Assembly (NCBI RefSeq): GCF_051521495.1
Contig: NZ_CP150355.1
Location: 7,378,001 to 7,442,000, forward strand
Origin: Sorangium sp051521495
GTDB taxonomy: Bacteria; Myxococcota_A; Polyangia; Polyangiales; Polyangiaceae
Direction: 5' to 3'
Length of the DNA: 64,000 nucleotides
Part shown: positions 1 through 9,226 of the stretch, piece after piece
How the letters are laid out: every line of letters starts with the position of its first letter
Position numbering within the stretch: the first letter of the stretch is position 1
Made by a program: the position numbers and the translations under genes
Notes under the pieces: generated by a model
Told to the model about the DNA's origin: nothing
Database searches by the model: none
The model's input: the letters and a program-made list of their open reading frames with translations, nothing else

Positions 1-2491
1 GCAGCAGCTCGCCCGCCTCGGCGAGGACGAGCAGCGCGACCTCGCCGCTCGCAGCGAGCAGCGGCACCGACGCGGTGCGCTTCGTGCCGTGCCCGGCGCC
101 CAGCGCGAGCTCGGTCGCGTTCAGCCGCAGCGCCTCGCCGCTCAGCTCGAACGGAGGGCGGTAGAGCACGCTGTGCGTCCGGACCGCTCGGGCCTTCGGG
201 CTTCCCTTTCGCTGCGCCGCGCCGCCCTTGCCCGGCGCCGCCCCGCCGGGTGGCGCCTCCTCGGGCGACGCATCGTCGGGCGGCGATGCGTCCTCGGGCG
301 ACCGCGCGGCGCGCCCAGGCGCCGGCGCGTCGGGCGCATCGGGCACATCGGCGACGATGTCGAGCGTCTCGCCATACGTCGTCGGCACGGTCCATCGCTC
401 CGAACCCGTCGCGGGCGCCGCGCCCGGGCGCAACGCCGGCGGGCCGAGCGGCGCGCACGAAAGCGCAGGCAGCTCTGCCGGCGGCTCCTCGATCCGGCCG
501 ACGCCGCCCTCGCAAGCCGCCGCGCCTGCGCCCGCCCCTGCGCCGGCCCGGCCCGCCTCGGCGGCCCCGCAGCCGGGGCCCGGCGCGGCGGCGACGACCG
601 GCGACAGCTCGCCCGCCCCCCAGCCGAGCCGCACCACGCCGCTCAACGCGCAGCCGAGCGCGGAGCACCCGCCCTGGAACGACGCCGGCGGCACGGGCGA
701 GCGCCCGGCGGCGCGCCACGTCCGGCCGTGATCGAGCGTCTCGTAGAGCTCCGCGCCGGCCGTGACGAGCACGCCGTAGTCGCCGGTCACCACCATCCCC
801 GCTGGATCCGGCGGTAAGGCGTGCGTCGAGACCGTCCCGTCCTCCGCGATCGTGACGCCCAGGCTCGCCTGCCCCACGGGATCGGGCCACTCGACCGACG
901 ACAGCCACCCGTCGACCCCGCCGTCGTCGCGCGCGCGGAAGCGCCTGTCGACGAGCGCCCGCGTCCCGTCGCGCAGGGGCGGCGTCCAGTACCAGCCGGG
1001 GGGGTGCCCGCGGAGCTGGACGATCCGCGCGCCGCCCTCGTCGCGTCCACGCGGCGCCCCGGCGGGCGCCGGCAACAGCGCGTCGCGCTCGCCCTTCAGC
1101 AGCGCGATCGCGCTCCCGTCCCGGCGCGGCGCCCAGCCGACCAGCGTCTGCGCCTCGCCGAGCTCGATCGCTTGCTCGACCCAGACGCCCGGGCCGCGCC
1201 GCACGCAGATCCTCGGGTGGATCACGACCTCGCCGTAGCGGCGATCCCGCTCCTCGTCGCTGGCGATCCGCGGCGACGCCGCGCAGCCGCCGACGTAGCC
1301 GAGCGCGCCGCCGTCGTCGGCCACGAAGAACCCTTCGTCGCTGAAGGCGCGCTCCAGCTGCGGCGCCCCGCCGCGCTCGGAGCGCAGGACGTAGCTACCG
1401 TAGCCGTCGTAATCGTCCCACACGCAGAGGAAGAGGGGCCCGTCCTCCGCGGGCACCGGCGCGCAGCCCAGCCCGTCGGGGAGCCAGCCGGAGAACCGCT
1501 CGCGCACCGCGCCCGTGAGCACGTCGAGCCGCGCGACGCCGCTCTCGAACACCCCGAGCGCGGTACCGTCCGGCAACAGCGCGCCCGCGGAGACGGAGGC
1601 TGCGAGGGGCGCGAGATCGCCGAGGGCCGTGTCCTCGCGCGAGGCGGCCTGGGCGCCCGCGAAGCGCAGCTGGAACGCTCCGCTCGGCGGCCATACCGAG
1701 CGGAGATCGCCGTCGGGCCGGCCGAGCGAGCCGTCCGGCAGGACGGCCGCGCGCCCGAGCGCCGTGTCGAGCGTGAGCGCGTCCGGGGCGACGCTCAGGG
1801 CGCGCACCGCGAGCCCGAGCCGCTGGCCGACGTCGATCCACGTCTTGCCGCCGTCCACCGTCGTCGCGGCGTGGCCGAAGACGTCGAGGCGCGCCGCGCG
1901 CGCGGCGTCGAGCGCGGCGAGATCGTGGATGGCCGGCGTGTCGAGCGCCCGCCCGCGATCCTCGCCCGGCAGGAGCTCCCGCGGCCCCTGCTCCGTGAAG
2001 ACCACGACGCCCCGCAGGCCGTTGCGGGCGCCCCGCACCGCGCCGCCGGCGCCGAGCGTCACCTCCGCGAGCGGCCCCGTGAAGCCGCGCGAGCGGAACG
2101 CCCTGCGCCGGGTCCAGTGCAGGAAGCCCCCGTCGAGGTGCGGGGCGATCGCGAGCGATCCGACGACGGGATCGCCGGACGCCCAGAGATCGGCGTCCCA
2201 GGCCGCCGCGACGACGCGCCCGCTTCCGTCGAGCTCGATCCGCGCGCCGTCCGTGACGACGCGCGCCGCGACGGCCGCGGCGGGTCCGTCGTCCGTCACG
2301 CGGAACACGCCCTCCGCGAGCCCCTGGAAATAGCGCGCCCCCGCCGGGGCGCCGCCGGTCGCGGTCGTCGCGCCCGACACACGCGCGGCCCGAGCCGTTC
2401 CCGCGGCGCCGCTCACAAGGCTCGGCTCGGGCGCGCGCGCGCAGGCGGCCGCGAGGAGAGCCGTGATCAGACCGAGCGAGCGCGCCAGCAT
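1..2491 (-). CDS. BNR/Asp-box repeat lipoprotein, C-terminus cut by window edge
   Basis: The reverse frame is open from an ATG at 2491 to the window edge, about 830 residues, so the stop lies outside. The N-terminus (MLARSLGLITALLAAAC) is a lipoprotein signal peptide with the acylated Cys at residue 17. Two Asp-box (BNR) motifs are visible: VDGGKTW near residue 213 and LDHGRTW near residue 582. These mark beta-propeller blades of the sialidase/Ycf48/sortilin type, and the many short Gly/Asp-rich strands between them fit a propeller. The C-terminal third is Ala/Pro/Gly-rich. It is probably an outer-membrane or surface-anchored protein. No catalytic residues could be assigned, so enzyme activity is not claimed. 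It is divergent from the Mug-type gene, with about 160 bp between the starts. Confidence 0.75.
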   Translation of the reverse strand, partial: MLARSLGLITALLAAACARAPEPSLVSGAAGTARAARVSGATTATGGAPAGARYFQGLAEGVFRVTDDGPAAAVAARVVTDGARIELDGSGRVVAAAWDADLWASGDPVVGSLAIAPHLDGGFLHWTRRRAFRSRGFTGPLAEVTLGAGGAVRGARNGLRGVVVFTEQGPRELLPGEDRGRALDTPAIHDLAALDAARAARLDVFGHAATTVDGGKTWIDVGQRLGLAVRALSVAPDALTLDTALGRAAVLPDGSLGRPDGDLRSVWPPSGAFQLRFAGAQAASREDTALGDLAPLAASVSAGALLPDGTALGVFESGVARLDVLTGAVRERFSGWLPDGLGCAPVPAEDGPLFLCVWDDYDGYGSYVLRSERGGAPQLERAFSDEGFFVADDGGALGYVGGCAASPRIASDEERDRRYGEVVIHPRICVRRGPGVWVEQAIELGEAQTLVGWAPRRDGSAIALLKGERDALLPAPAGAPRGRDEGGARIVQLRGHPPGWYWTPPLRDGTRALVDRRFRARDDGGVDGWLSSVEWPDPVGQASLGVTIAEDGTVSTHALPPDPAGMVVTGDYGVLVTAGAELYETLDHGRTWRAAGRSPVPPASFQGGCSALGCALSGVVRLGWGAGELSPVVAAAPGPGCGAAEAGRAGAGAGAGAAACEGGVGRIEEPPAELPALSCAPLGPPALRPGAAPATGSERWTVPTTYGETLDIVADVPDAPDAPAPGRAARSPEDASPPDDASPEEAPPGGAAPGKGGAAQRKGSPKARAVRTHSVLYRPPFELSGEALRLNATELALGAGHGTKRTASVPLLAASGEVALLVLAEAGELL

Positions 2492-2651
2492 CAGGGGGAA
2501 AGCACGACGGTATCCGTTGCCGCGCCCCCGTCCAGGGTCGATCCACGTCCCCGGCCCCGGCCCCCGCGCGCCTCGGCCCCGGCCCCCGCGCGCCTCCTCG
2601 CGACGCCGTCGTAAGCTGCGGCCGCGGCGCCCTGCGCCACCCGGAAAGCCC

Positions 2652-3230
2652 GTGCCCCCCTCATCCCGACCCCGACGACCCACCCGCGACGAGCTCCTCG
2701 CCGCCGCCGGCAAAACGGTGCCGGACGTCATCGCCCCCGACCTCCGCGTCCTCTTCTGCGGCATCAACCCGGGCCTCTACACCGCCGCCGTCGGGCACAA
2801 CTTCGCCCGCCCCGGCAACCGGTTCTGGCCGGCGCTGCACGCCGGCGGCTTCACCGATCGCGTGCTCGCCCCGTCCGAGGAGCGCGAGCTGCTGAAGCTG
2901 GGGTACGGGATCACCAACGTGGTCGAGCGAGCGACCGCCTCGGCCGACGAGCTGTCGGCCGACGAGCTCGCCGCGGGCGGGCGGCGGCTCGCGACCAAGG
3001 TGCAACACTACCGCCCCCGCTTCCTGGCCGTGCTCGGGATCGGCGCCTATCGGGGCGCCTTCGGCAGGCCCCGCGCCACGCCCGGCCCGCAGACGGAGAC
3101 GCTGGGCGCGACGAGGCTCTGGGTGCTGCCGAACCCCAGCGGGCTCAACGCCAGTTACCAGCCGGACAAGCTCGCTGCGATGTTCCGCGCCCTGTACGAG
3201 GCGGTGGCGTCGACCCGTGCCTCGCCGTGA
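2652..3230 (+). CDS. mug: G/U mismatch-specific DNA glycosylase, Mug/TDG type
   Basis: This enzyme removes uracil or ethenocytosine mispaired with guanine as the first step of base excision repair. The family signature GINPG is at residues 37-41, with the catalytic-loop Asn at 39. It is followed by the conserved stretch HNFARPGNRFWPALH. The second loop motif, PNPSGLNAS, lies near residue 160. The frame is open further upstream to 2463, but that part is Arg/Pro-rich and would overlap the divergent lipoprotein start. The GTG at 2652, just after GGAAAG, gives 192 residues, close to the usual 165-190. The family call is firm; the exact start is uncertain. Confidence 0.88.
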   Translation: MPPSSRPRRPTRDELLAAAGKTVPDVIAPDLRVLFCGINPGLYTAAVGHNFARPGNRFWPALHAGGFTDRVLAPSEERELLKLGYGITNVVERATASADELSADELAAGGRRLATKVQHYRPRFLAVLGIGAYRGAFGRPRATPGPQTETLGATRLWVLPNPSGLNASYQPDKLAAMFRALYEAVASTRASP

Positions 3231-3402
3231 GCGGCGGACGCGCACCGACGCCGGTCGCTGAGATCGTGAACGAGGAGGGTGCCATTCGCCGTCGGCGCCC
3301 CGCGCGACCACCGGCATGCGCCGACTCGGCACTTCCGCTTCAGGCCAGCTCAGCGGCCGCCGCGTGCGACAGGCGGTCTCCCGGACGCACTCGCGGCCTC
3401 GC

Positions 3403-3909
3403 CTACTCGGGCAGCGCGCTCGCCTCTTCCTGAGGCACCTTCGCGCGCGCCCTGCGGGCCTCTTCCCTCACGGCCGCGAGGCCGGGCGGCCCCTCGGGCG
3501 AGCGGCCGACGCGGCTGCCCACCGCGGCGAGCCACGCAAGCGGCGAGTCCGGCGCGCTTTGCGCGACGAGGAGGACCGCGCGCGACGCGTAACGCGCACA
3601 GCCGTCCTCGCACACGGGCAGGACGAGGCGGAGCCCCCCGCCGCCACCTCGGCTCACGAGGGGCGCCACGCGGACGTCCGCCGGAGGCGGCGACAGCACG
3701 GCCATCATCGTGCGCTCCATCAGCGAGACGAACGTCTCTCCAGACGTCGCAGGCGGCTCGGGCGTCGGCATCCCCGCGCGGTCCGCCGCGTCGAGCCGGC
3801 TCGGCGGGAGCGCGAAGAGCCCCGCTCCGTCGGCCGCCTCCGCCGGCGACGACGGCAGCGCGCCCGCGAGCGCTCCTACGAATGAAGCCAGCTTGAGTCC
3901 GAATCGCAT
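3403..3909 (-). CDS. small secreted protein of unknown function
   Basis: A 168-residue protein with a Sec signal peptide (MRFGLKLASFVGALAGALPS, ending near AEA). The ATG at 3909 is chosen because GAGGGAG stands 5 nt upstream; the frame is open further up but loses protein-like character. The mature part has a Pro/Gly-rich region, a short Cys pair (LPVCEDGC) and an Ala/Arg-rich helical tail. No family was recognised. It stands alone between mug and the hybrid kinase and faces away from the latter, so periplasmic location is all that can be inferred. Confidence 0.6.
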   Translation of the reverse strand: MRFGLKLASFVGALAGALPSSPAEAADGAGLFALPPSRLDAADRAGMPTPEPPATSGETFVSLMERTMMAVLSPPPADVRVAPLVSRGGGGGLRLVLPVCEDGCARYASRAVLLVAQSAPDSPLAWLAAVGSRVGRSPEGPPGLAAVREEARRARAKVPQEEASALPE

Positions 3910-4067
3910 ACGTGCTCCCTCGGCGGCACATCCAGCAGGCCCCATGCCAGCCACGCGCGACCGGCCGCCGCGGCGCGACGACTCATCCACGACGGTCCGC
4001 TCCGTTCGCCGCGCGTGACGGATCGCCACAGCGCGACGCGCGGAGCACAATCCCGCGCGGCCCCGCC

Positions 4068-4190
4068 GCTGCGAGCCGGAGAGATCTCTGCGAGCCAGAG
4101 AGGGCGCTGCGAGCCAGAGCGGCCGCTGCGAGCCAGAGCGGCGAGCCGTAGATGCCGCGGCGAGCCGGAGAGGCCTCTGCGAGCAGGAGA
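4068..4190. repeat. degenerate tandem repeat, core CTGCGAGCCAGAG
   Basis: About six imperfect copies of a roughly 19-bp unit with the core CTGCGAGCCAGAG lie in the 349-bp gap (3910-4258) between the secreted protein and the hybrid kinase. All three forward frames read through it, which is typical of GC-rich repeats and not evidence of coding. I see no other feature in this gap apart from a poor -24/-12-like match at 4192-4207. Confidence 0.6.
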
Positions 4191-4258
4191 ATGGCCCTCG
4201 GCGTGCGAGCGCCGCTTTCGCTTGCCAGAAGGTCCGGGCGCCGTTAACCGTCTTCGTC

Positions 4259-6802
4259 ATGCCCGACCGAAAGCCAGGGCTGAGCCCGCTCCACGTGAAG
4301 TCCTCTGTCCAGCCTGGCGCTCCCCTCCCCGCAGCTCCGTCCGAGCCGGTGGCGAGCATTCTGCTCGTCGACGATCACCGCCCGAACCTCCTCGCCCTCG
4401 AGGCGGTGCTCGATCCCCTGCGCCAGAGGCTCGTCACCGCGCAATCCGGCGAGGAGGCGCTGGAGCACCTCACCCGCGAGGAGTTCGCGCTGATCCTCAT
4501 GGACGTGAAGATGCGCGGTATCGACGGCTTCGAGACGGCCGCCCGCGTGAGAGGGCTCGATCGGGCGAGGCACACGCCGATTATCTTCATCTCGGGGCTG
4601 CCGGAGGACGAGGACCGACGGTATCGCGGCTATCGCGAAGGCGCGGTCGATTATGTCGTCAAGCCGTTCAATCCCGACATCCTCCGCGCCAAGGTGGCGG
4701 TCTTCGTCGAGCTGCACCGGAGGGCCGAGCAGATCAAGCGGCAGGAGGCCGCGCTCCGCCAGCTGGAGCGCCAGGCGAGCGACGAGGTGTTCCGGCGCAT
4801 CATGGACACCAGCATGATGGGCCTGCTCTTCAGCGACTACGAAGGGCGCGTCATCGAGGCGAACGACTGCTTCCTCTCGATGGTCGGCTACACCCGCGAC
4901 GACCTCAAGGCGGGCCAGCTCACCTGGCAGCAGCTCTCCCCGCCGGAGTACGAGCACGTCCACCGCGACGCGGTCCACGAGCTGAGCCTCCACGGCGCCA
5001 CGAGGCAGTTCGAGAAGGAGTACATCCGCAAGGACGGCAAGCGCGTGGCGGTCCTCGTCGGCTCCGCCCGGATCGAGACGCAGCGGCGCAACCTCACCTA
5101 CGTGCTCGACATCAGCGAGCGCAAGCGCGCCGAGGCCAACGTCAGCCTCCTCGCCGGCGCGGGCGAGATCCTCTCGTCCTCGCTCGATTTCCGCGAGACG
5201 CTCGGGCAGCTCGCCCGGCTCGTCGTCCCGCTGCTCGCCGACTGGTGCGCCGTCGACATCCAGGGCCAGGACGGCGTCATCCAGCGCGTCGCCGTCCAGC
5301 ACACCGACCCCCAGAAGGTGATGCTCGTCCGCCAGATCGAACAGAGCTATCCAGTCGATCCCGCGGCGAGCCGCGGTGTGCCGAAGGTGCTACGGACCGG
5401 CGAGACCGAGTGGATGTCCGAGATCCCGGACTCCCTGATCGTCGAGAACGCGCGGGACGAGGAGCACCTCCGGATGGCGCGCGAGCTCGGCCTCCGGTCG
5501 TACCTCGTCGTGCCGCTGGCGGCGCGCGGCCGCGTGCTCGGCGCGATCACGCTCGCGCACGCCGAGTCGGGCCGTCGCTACACGAAGGTCGACGTGCAGT
5601 TCGCCGAGGAGCTCGCCCGGCGCGCCGCCCTCAGCGTCGACAACGCCCTCCTCTTCGAGCGCGAGGTCACCGTGCGCAAGGAGGTCGAGACGCTCGCGGA
5701 GGAACTGAAGCACAGCGAGGCGCAGTTCCGGCTGCTCGCCGAGACGATGCCGCAGCTCGTGTGGACGAACCGCCCGGACGGTCACCACGAGTACTTCAAC
5801 CGGCGCTGGTACGACTACACCGGGCTCACCGCCGAGGACACCGGCGGCGAGGGCTGGAGCCGGATCATCCACCCCGACGAGCACGAGCGGGCGATCGAGG
5901 CCTTCCGGGAGGCGCTCCGCACGGGCGAGCCGTACGAGAGCCAGTGCCGGCTCCGGCGCGCGGACGGCGTCTACCGCTGGTTCATCGGCCGGGCGGTCGC
6001 CGCGCGCGACGGGTCGGGCCGCATCGTCCGCTGGTTCGGCACGTACACGGACATCGACGATCAGAAGCGCGCCGAGGAGGAGCGGCAGCGGCTCGTCCAG
6101 GCGCTGGAGCGCAGCAACAAGGAGCTCGATCAGTTCGCGTACGTCACGAGCCACGACCTCAAGGCGCCGCTCAGGGGCATCGCCAACCTCTCGCAGTGGA
6201 TCGAGGAGGACCTGAACGACAAGATGACGGCGGAGAGCCGCAAGCAGCTCGATCTGCTGCGCGGGCGCGTCCACCGGCTCGAGAACCTCATCGACGGGAT
6301 CCTGAGCTACTCGCGGGCGGGCCGCGTCCGCGAGAAGCCCGAGGCGATCGACATCGGCAAGCTCCTCCGGGAGATCATCGAGCTGCTCTCTCCCCCGCCG
6401 GAGACGCGCGTGGAGATCGCCCCCGACATGCCCGTCCTCCTCACGGAGCGCGCGCCGCTCCAGCAGACGTTCCTGAACCTCATCGGCAATGCGCTGAAGC
6501 ACGCCGGGGGCGCCGATCCGGAGGTCCGGATCAGCGCGCGCGACGCCGGCCCGTTCTGGGAGTTCTCGGTCTCCGACAACGGGGCGGGCATCGCGCCCGA
6601 GTACCACGACCGGATCTGGGGCATCTTCCAGACGCTGAAGGCGCGCGACAAGGTCGAGGGCACCGGCATCGGCCTGTCGGTCGTGCAGAAGATCGTGCAG
6701 AGCAAGGGCGGGCGCGCGTGGGTCGAGTCCGCCGTCGGCGCCGGCGCCACGTTCCGGTTCACCTGGCCCAAGCTCGAGGCCAGGGAGCCTTCGTCGCCCT
6801 GA
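4259..6802 (+). CDS. hybrid sensor histidine kinase, REC-PAS-GAF-PAS-HisKA-HATPase
   Basis: An 847-residue cytoplasmic signalling protein with no membrane segment. It starts with a receiver domain (residues about 33-150; phospho-acceptor Asp82 in LILMDVKM, Lys135 in VVKPF). A PAS domain (about 175-290), a GAF domain (about 300-475) and a second PAS with PAC (about 495-615) follow. The HisKA dimerisation domain carries His632 in SHDLKAPLRG, a motif typical of phytochrome-like kinases. The C-terminal HATPase has an N-box (NLIGNALKHA) and G-boxes (DNGAGI, GTGIGLSVV). A receiver ahead of the sensor domains suggests it is an intermediate in a phosphorelay. The ATG at 4259 lacks a clear ribosome binding site. 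No cognate regulator is adjacent. Confidence 0.9.
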   Translation: MPDRKPGLSPLHVKSSVQPGAPLPAAPSEPVASILLVDDHRPNLLALEAVLDPLRQRLVTAQSGEEALEHLTREEFALILMDVKMRGIDGFETAARVRGLDRARHTPIIFISGLPEDEDRRYRGYREGAVDYVVKPFNPDILRAKVAVFVELHRRAEQIKRQEAALRQLERQASDEVFRRIMDTSMMGLLFSDYEGRVIEANDCFLSMVGYTRDDLKAGQLTWQQLSPPEYEHVHRDAVHELSLHGATRQFEKEYIRKDGKRVAVLVGSARIETQRRNLTYVLDISERKRAEANVSLLAGAGEILSSSLDFRETLGQLARLVVPLLADWCAVDIQGQDGVIQRVAVQHTDPQKVMLVRQIEQSYPVDPAASRGVPKVLRTGETEWMSEIPDSLIVENARDEEHLRMARELGLRSYLVVPLAARGRVLGAITLAHAESGRRYTKVDVQFAEELARRAALSVDNALLFEREVTVRKEVETLAEELKHSEAQFRLLAETMPQLVWTNRPDGHHEYFNRRWYDYTGLTAEDTGGEGWSRIIHPDEHERAIEAFREALRTGEPYESQCRLRRADGVYRWFIGRAVAARDGSGRIVRWFGTYTDIDDQKRAEEERQRLVQALERSNKELDQFAYVTSHDLKAPLRGIANLSQWIEEDLNDKMTAESRKQLDLLRGRVHRLENLIDGILSYSRAGRVREKPEAIDIGKLLREIIELLSPPPETRVEIAPDMPVLLTERAPLQQTFLNLIGNALKHAGGADPEVRISARDAGPFWEFSVSDNGAGIAPEYHDRIWGIFQTLKARDKVEGTGIGLSVVQKIVQSKGGRAWVESAVGAGATFRFTWPKLEAREPSSP

Positions 6803-6926
6803 CGACCCCGCCGGGAGCGCGGGGCGTGGCGCGCGGCGGCACGCCCCGATCGCCGGCTCGGCACGGAGCTTGAACAGCCTCCTCGGCACACCAGGCGGCC
6901 TATCGCGCCCGTGAGGGGCGCTGGGC

Positions 6927-6957
6927 GAGGAGAGGAGCGCGCTGCGCCTCTCTCCTC
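6927..6957 (+). terminator. hairpin downstream of the hybrid kinase
   Basis: A 14-bp stem with one G-U pair and one mismatch closes a 3-nt loop, 125 bp after the kinase stop and 49 bp before the OmpA-type gene. There is no T-run, so it is a possible terminator or mRNA-end structure rather than a textbook intrinsic terminator. Confidence 0.35.
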
Positions 6958-7005
6958 TGGGACCGTGTCGCCCCGCGGGCCGCCGATCTCGAAAGGAGGG
7001 TCGTC

Positions 7006-7578
7006 ATGCTGTCGATATCCAACCTGCCCAGGCTCTGCCTGGGCGCGCTAGCGCTCTCGCTCTTCGCCGCGTGCGCCGCGGCCCCACCTCCGAAGCAGGC
7101 GCAACCTGAGCCGAGGTTGCCGAACCCGGGCCCGGACGGCGTCTACAAGGTCGAGTGGCCCGATCTGCGGGAGGGCGAGGATCGGTTCATCGGCCTCACC
7201 CTCGGGGCCGACATCGCCGATGTCTGCCGCATGCCGAAGACGAGCTTCGCCTTCGACTCCGCCGAGCCCCTGCCACAGGAGCAGGTGGAGCTTCGTGCGC
7301 TCGTCGACTGCCTGCTCTCGTCGCGCCTCGAGGGCGCGAGGATAGAGCTCGTCGGCCGCGCCGATCCGCGCGGCACGCAGGCGTACAACCAGGATCTCTC
7401 GCTCCGCCGCGCCGCGCGGGTGAAGGAGATCCTCGTGAAGGAGGGCATCCCTGCGGACCGCATCACGACGCGCGCGACGGGCGCCGCCGAGGCCGTCGGC
7501 AGTCAGCCGATGTACTCCTATGGTTATGATCGCCGGGTCGACGTCGCGCTGATCGGCGTCGCCCATGCCCCTCGGTGA
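7006..7578 (+). CDS. OmpA/Pal-like peptidoglycan-binding lipoprotein
   Basis: A 190-residue lipoprotein with a signal peptide and lipobox (LFAAC, Cys23). A short Pro-rich linker is followed by a C-terminal OmpA domain from about residue 75. The typical opening strand is FAFDSAEPLP, then IELVGRADPRGTQAYN and LSLRRAARVKEIL, where the Asp and Arg positions bind the diaminopimelate of peptidoglycan in this family. The start is well supported by AAAGGAGGG 5 nt before the ATG at 7006. It probably tethers the outer membrane to the cell wall. It is monocistronic as far as can be seen. Confidence 0.85.
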   Translation: MLSISNLPRLCLGALALSLFAACAAAPPPKQAQPEPRLPNPGPDGVYKVEWPDLREGEDRFIGLTLGADIADVCRMPKTSFAFDSAEPLPQEQVELRALVDCLLSSRLEGARIELVGRADPRGTQAYNQDLSLRRAARVKEILVKEGIPADRITTRATGAAEAVGSQPMYSYGYDRRVDVALIGVAHAPR

Positions 7579-7701
7579 CGCGCGCGCTCGACCGCCGGAC
7601 GCGGCCCTGAGCCCCCGCAACCAACAGCGCTACGGCGGATCTCCCGCCCTCGATGGGGCCGCTTTCCCCTCTCGCCATTCCACCTCTTCCGTTGGCGACG
7701 G

Positions 7702-7828
7702 CGCCGCGCGCCGCGGCCCTTGTTGTACCGGTGCTCGTCTCGCCGCGCGCCGCGGCCCTTGTTGTACCGGTGCTCGTCTCGCCGCGCGCCGCGGCCCTTG
7801 TTGTACCGGTGCTCGTCTCGCCGCGCGC
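7702..7828. repeat. 39-bp minisatellite, three copies plus partial
   Basis: Three essentially identical 39-bp units (7702-7740, 7741-7779, 7780-7818) plus ten bases of a fourth. Each contains the less GC-rich core TTGTTGTACCGGTGCTCG. The unit is a multiple of three, so frames on both strands stay open, but no start with a ribosome binding site leads into it. I read it as non-coding. It fills much of the 438-bp gap between the OmpA-type gene and the YtxH-like gene. Confidence 0.85.
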
Positions 7829-8016
7829 GTTGCGCCCGAGGCGCGCCACGACAGCTGTGGCGTTTCGTCACGCAAGCGCCGCCGCGGTGATCCGCGGACT
7901 CGGGGACAGGCGGCCTGGGCGCGCGCTCTCGGTTGGTCCGGACCCTGCAATGGTTCCCGACACGAAACGCGACACGAAACGGCGGATGTCGTGTCCGTTA
8001 CGAGGAGACAACAGCC

Positions 8017-8520
8017 ATGACGAACCGATTGAACAGCGCGGTGGGAACTGCAAAGGGTGTGGTCGAGTCGGCGGCTGCCGGCGCGGGCGTCGCGGCGACG
8101 ACGGCCAAGACGACGGTGTTCGACGTCGCGAAGGCGGTCGTCGGCGTCGCCGCCACGGTCGGGGCGCTGGGCTTCGACGACGTGCTCGGCTGGGTCGGGC
8201 TGTCGCGCAAGCGGAGCCCCCTCACGGCGCTCGGGCTCTTCGGCGCCGGCGTCGCGGTGGGCGCGGGCGCGGCCCTGCTGCTCTCGCCGACGTCCGGCGA
8301 GGCGCTGCGCCGCGAGCTCCTGACCCGCCTCGACGGCCTGAAGCGCCAGGCGACCCGCGGGGTCGAGCGGGCCGAGCGCAAGGTAGAGGACAAGGTCGGC
8401 GCCGCGGTCGACGCCGTGAAGGGCGCGGTGGCGCCGTCCGAGACGAGCTCCGCGAACTCGCATTACAGCATCGAGGGAGCGGGGCGGGCCCACGGCGAGA
8501 GCGGCCATCACCTGAGCTGA
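8017..8520 (+). CDS. YtxH-like membrane protein
   Basis: A 167-residue protein. Residues about 67-90 form a Gly/Ala-rich membrane segment running into LLLSPTSGEALRREL, the arrangement seen in the YtxH family of stress-linked small membrane proteins. An amphipathic Lys/Glu/Val helix (residues about 110-145) follows and could form a coiled coil. The N-terminal half is Ala/Val-rich and may also be membrane associated. The ATG at 8017 has AGGAG upstream. The next gene begins 10 bp after the stop, so the two are probably co-transcribed. A weak -24/-12-like sequence (TTGGTCCGGACCCTGCA, 7933-7949) lies in front. The role is unknown. Confidence 0.65.
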   Translation: MTNRLNSAVGTAKGVVESAAAGAGVAATTAKTTVFDVAKAVVGVAATVGALGFDDVLGWVGLSRKRSPLTALGLFGAGVAVGAGAALLLSPTSGEALRRELLTRLDGLKRQATRGVERAERKVEDKVGAAVDAVKGAVAPSETSSANSHYSIEGAGRAHGESGHHLS

Positions 8521-8530
8521 GGCGCTCGCC

Positions 8531-9079
8531 GTGTGGCTCGAAGCCATCATCACGCGGGAGGATCTCGCGCAGATCCTGGGCGAGTTCCTCCCTGTGAAGA
8601 TCCACCTGGACGACGACGAGAAGACCGACCGCTGGCTCTATCTGGGCAAGGCGACCGAGATCGCCCTGGTCGATGAGATGGGCTTGCGGGTGACCTGCCC
8701 GGCGGAGCTCAAGTGGTCCATCGCCGGCGTCACCCCCGCGATCCGGCTCGATGAGCTCAAGGTGCTGATTTGCCCCGAGATCATCGAGAGGAACAAGGGG
8801 AACGTCCTGGCGTTCAACGTCGAGCTCGAGGAGGCCGACATCCGCGGCATCCCCTCGATCCTCGATCACACCGTCATGAAGGCCGTCAACGCGGCGCTCG
8901 CGAACAAGCGACCTGAGTGGAACTTCACCAAGTCGCTCACCCACACCGTGGGTCTCCCCGCCAACCTCGATCCGATCGAGGGGCTGCACATCGGGGTCGC
9001 CTGGGGCAAGCGGCGCATCAGCCAGGACGCGCTCGTGCTGGTGGTCTCCTTCAAGCTGAATTTCGTGCGAGGCGATTGA
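8531..9079 (+). CDS. hypothetical protein co-transcribed with the YtxH-like gene
   Basis: A 182-residue soluble protein starting at a GTG 10 bp after the preceding stop. It has a balanced composition, unlike most unassigned frames here, and codes for alternating strands and helices (for example VKIHLDDDEKTDRWLYLG, IALVDEMGLRVTCPAELKW, VLAFNVELEEADIRGIPSI). There is no signal peptide or membrane segment. I do not recognise the family. Context suggests a partner of the upstream membrane protein. Confidence 0.6.
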   Translation: MWLEAIITREDLAQILGEFLPVKIHLDDDEKTDRWLYLGKATEIALVDEMGLRVTCPAELKWSIAGVTPAIRLDELKVLICPEIIERNKGNVLAFNVELEEADIRGIPSILDHTVMKAVNAALANKRPEWNFTKSLTHTVGLPANLDPIEGLHIGVAWGKRRISQDALVLVVSFKLNFVRGD

Positions 9080-9102
9080 GGCTCCGCCTCATCGGTTCCC
9101 GA

Positions 9103-9142
9103 CGACGCGCCCCGCCCCCTCCCCGGGTGGCGGGGCGCGTCG
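9103..9142. terminator. perfect 14-bp GC hairpin between convergent genes
   Basis: Arms 9103-9116 and 9129-9142 are perfectly complementary (CGACGCGCCCCGCC and its complement), with a 12-nt loop. It sits between the stops of the convergent genes ending at 9079 and 9227. There is no U-tract, but the position and stem strength suggest a bidirectional terminator. Confidence 0.6.
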
Positions 9143-9226
9143 CTCGAGCGCCATTCCGCCCGAAGCGAGACTCGATAAACCCCAGCTCATCCCCCCACCT
9201 TCCCGGAGAGCGATAGGCCCGCTCCG

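Noticed and set aside
4192..4207. Sigma-54 promoter for the hybrid kinase at 4259
   Set aside because: Spacing is right, but three of eleven key bases mismatch and it lies at the edge of a repeat; it is too weak to list.
7463..7871. Reverse-strand frames with RGETSTGTTRAAA repeats
   Set aside because: They are created by the 39-bp minisatellite and have no start context.
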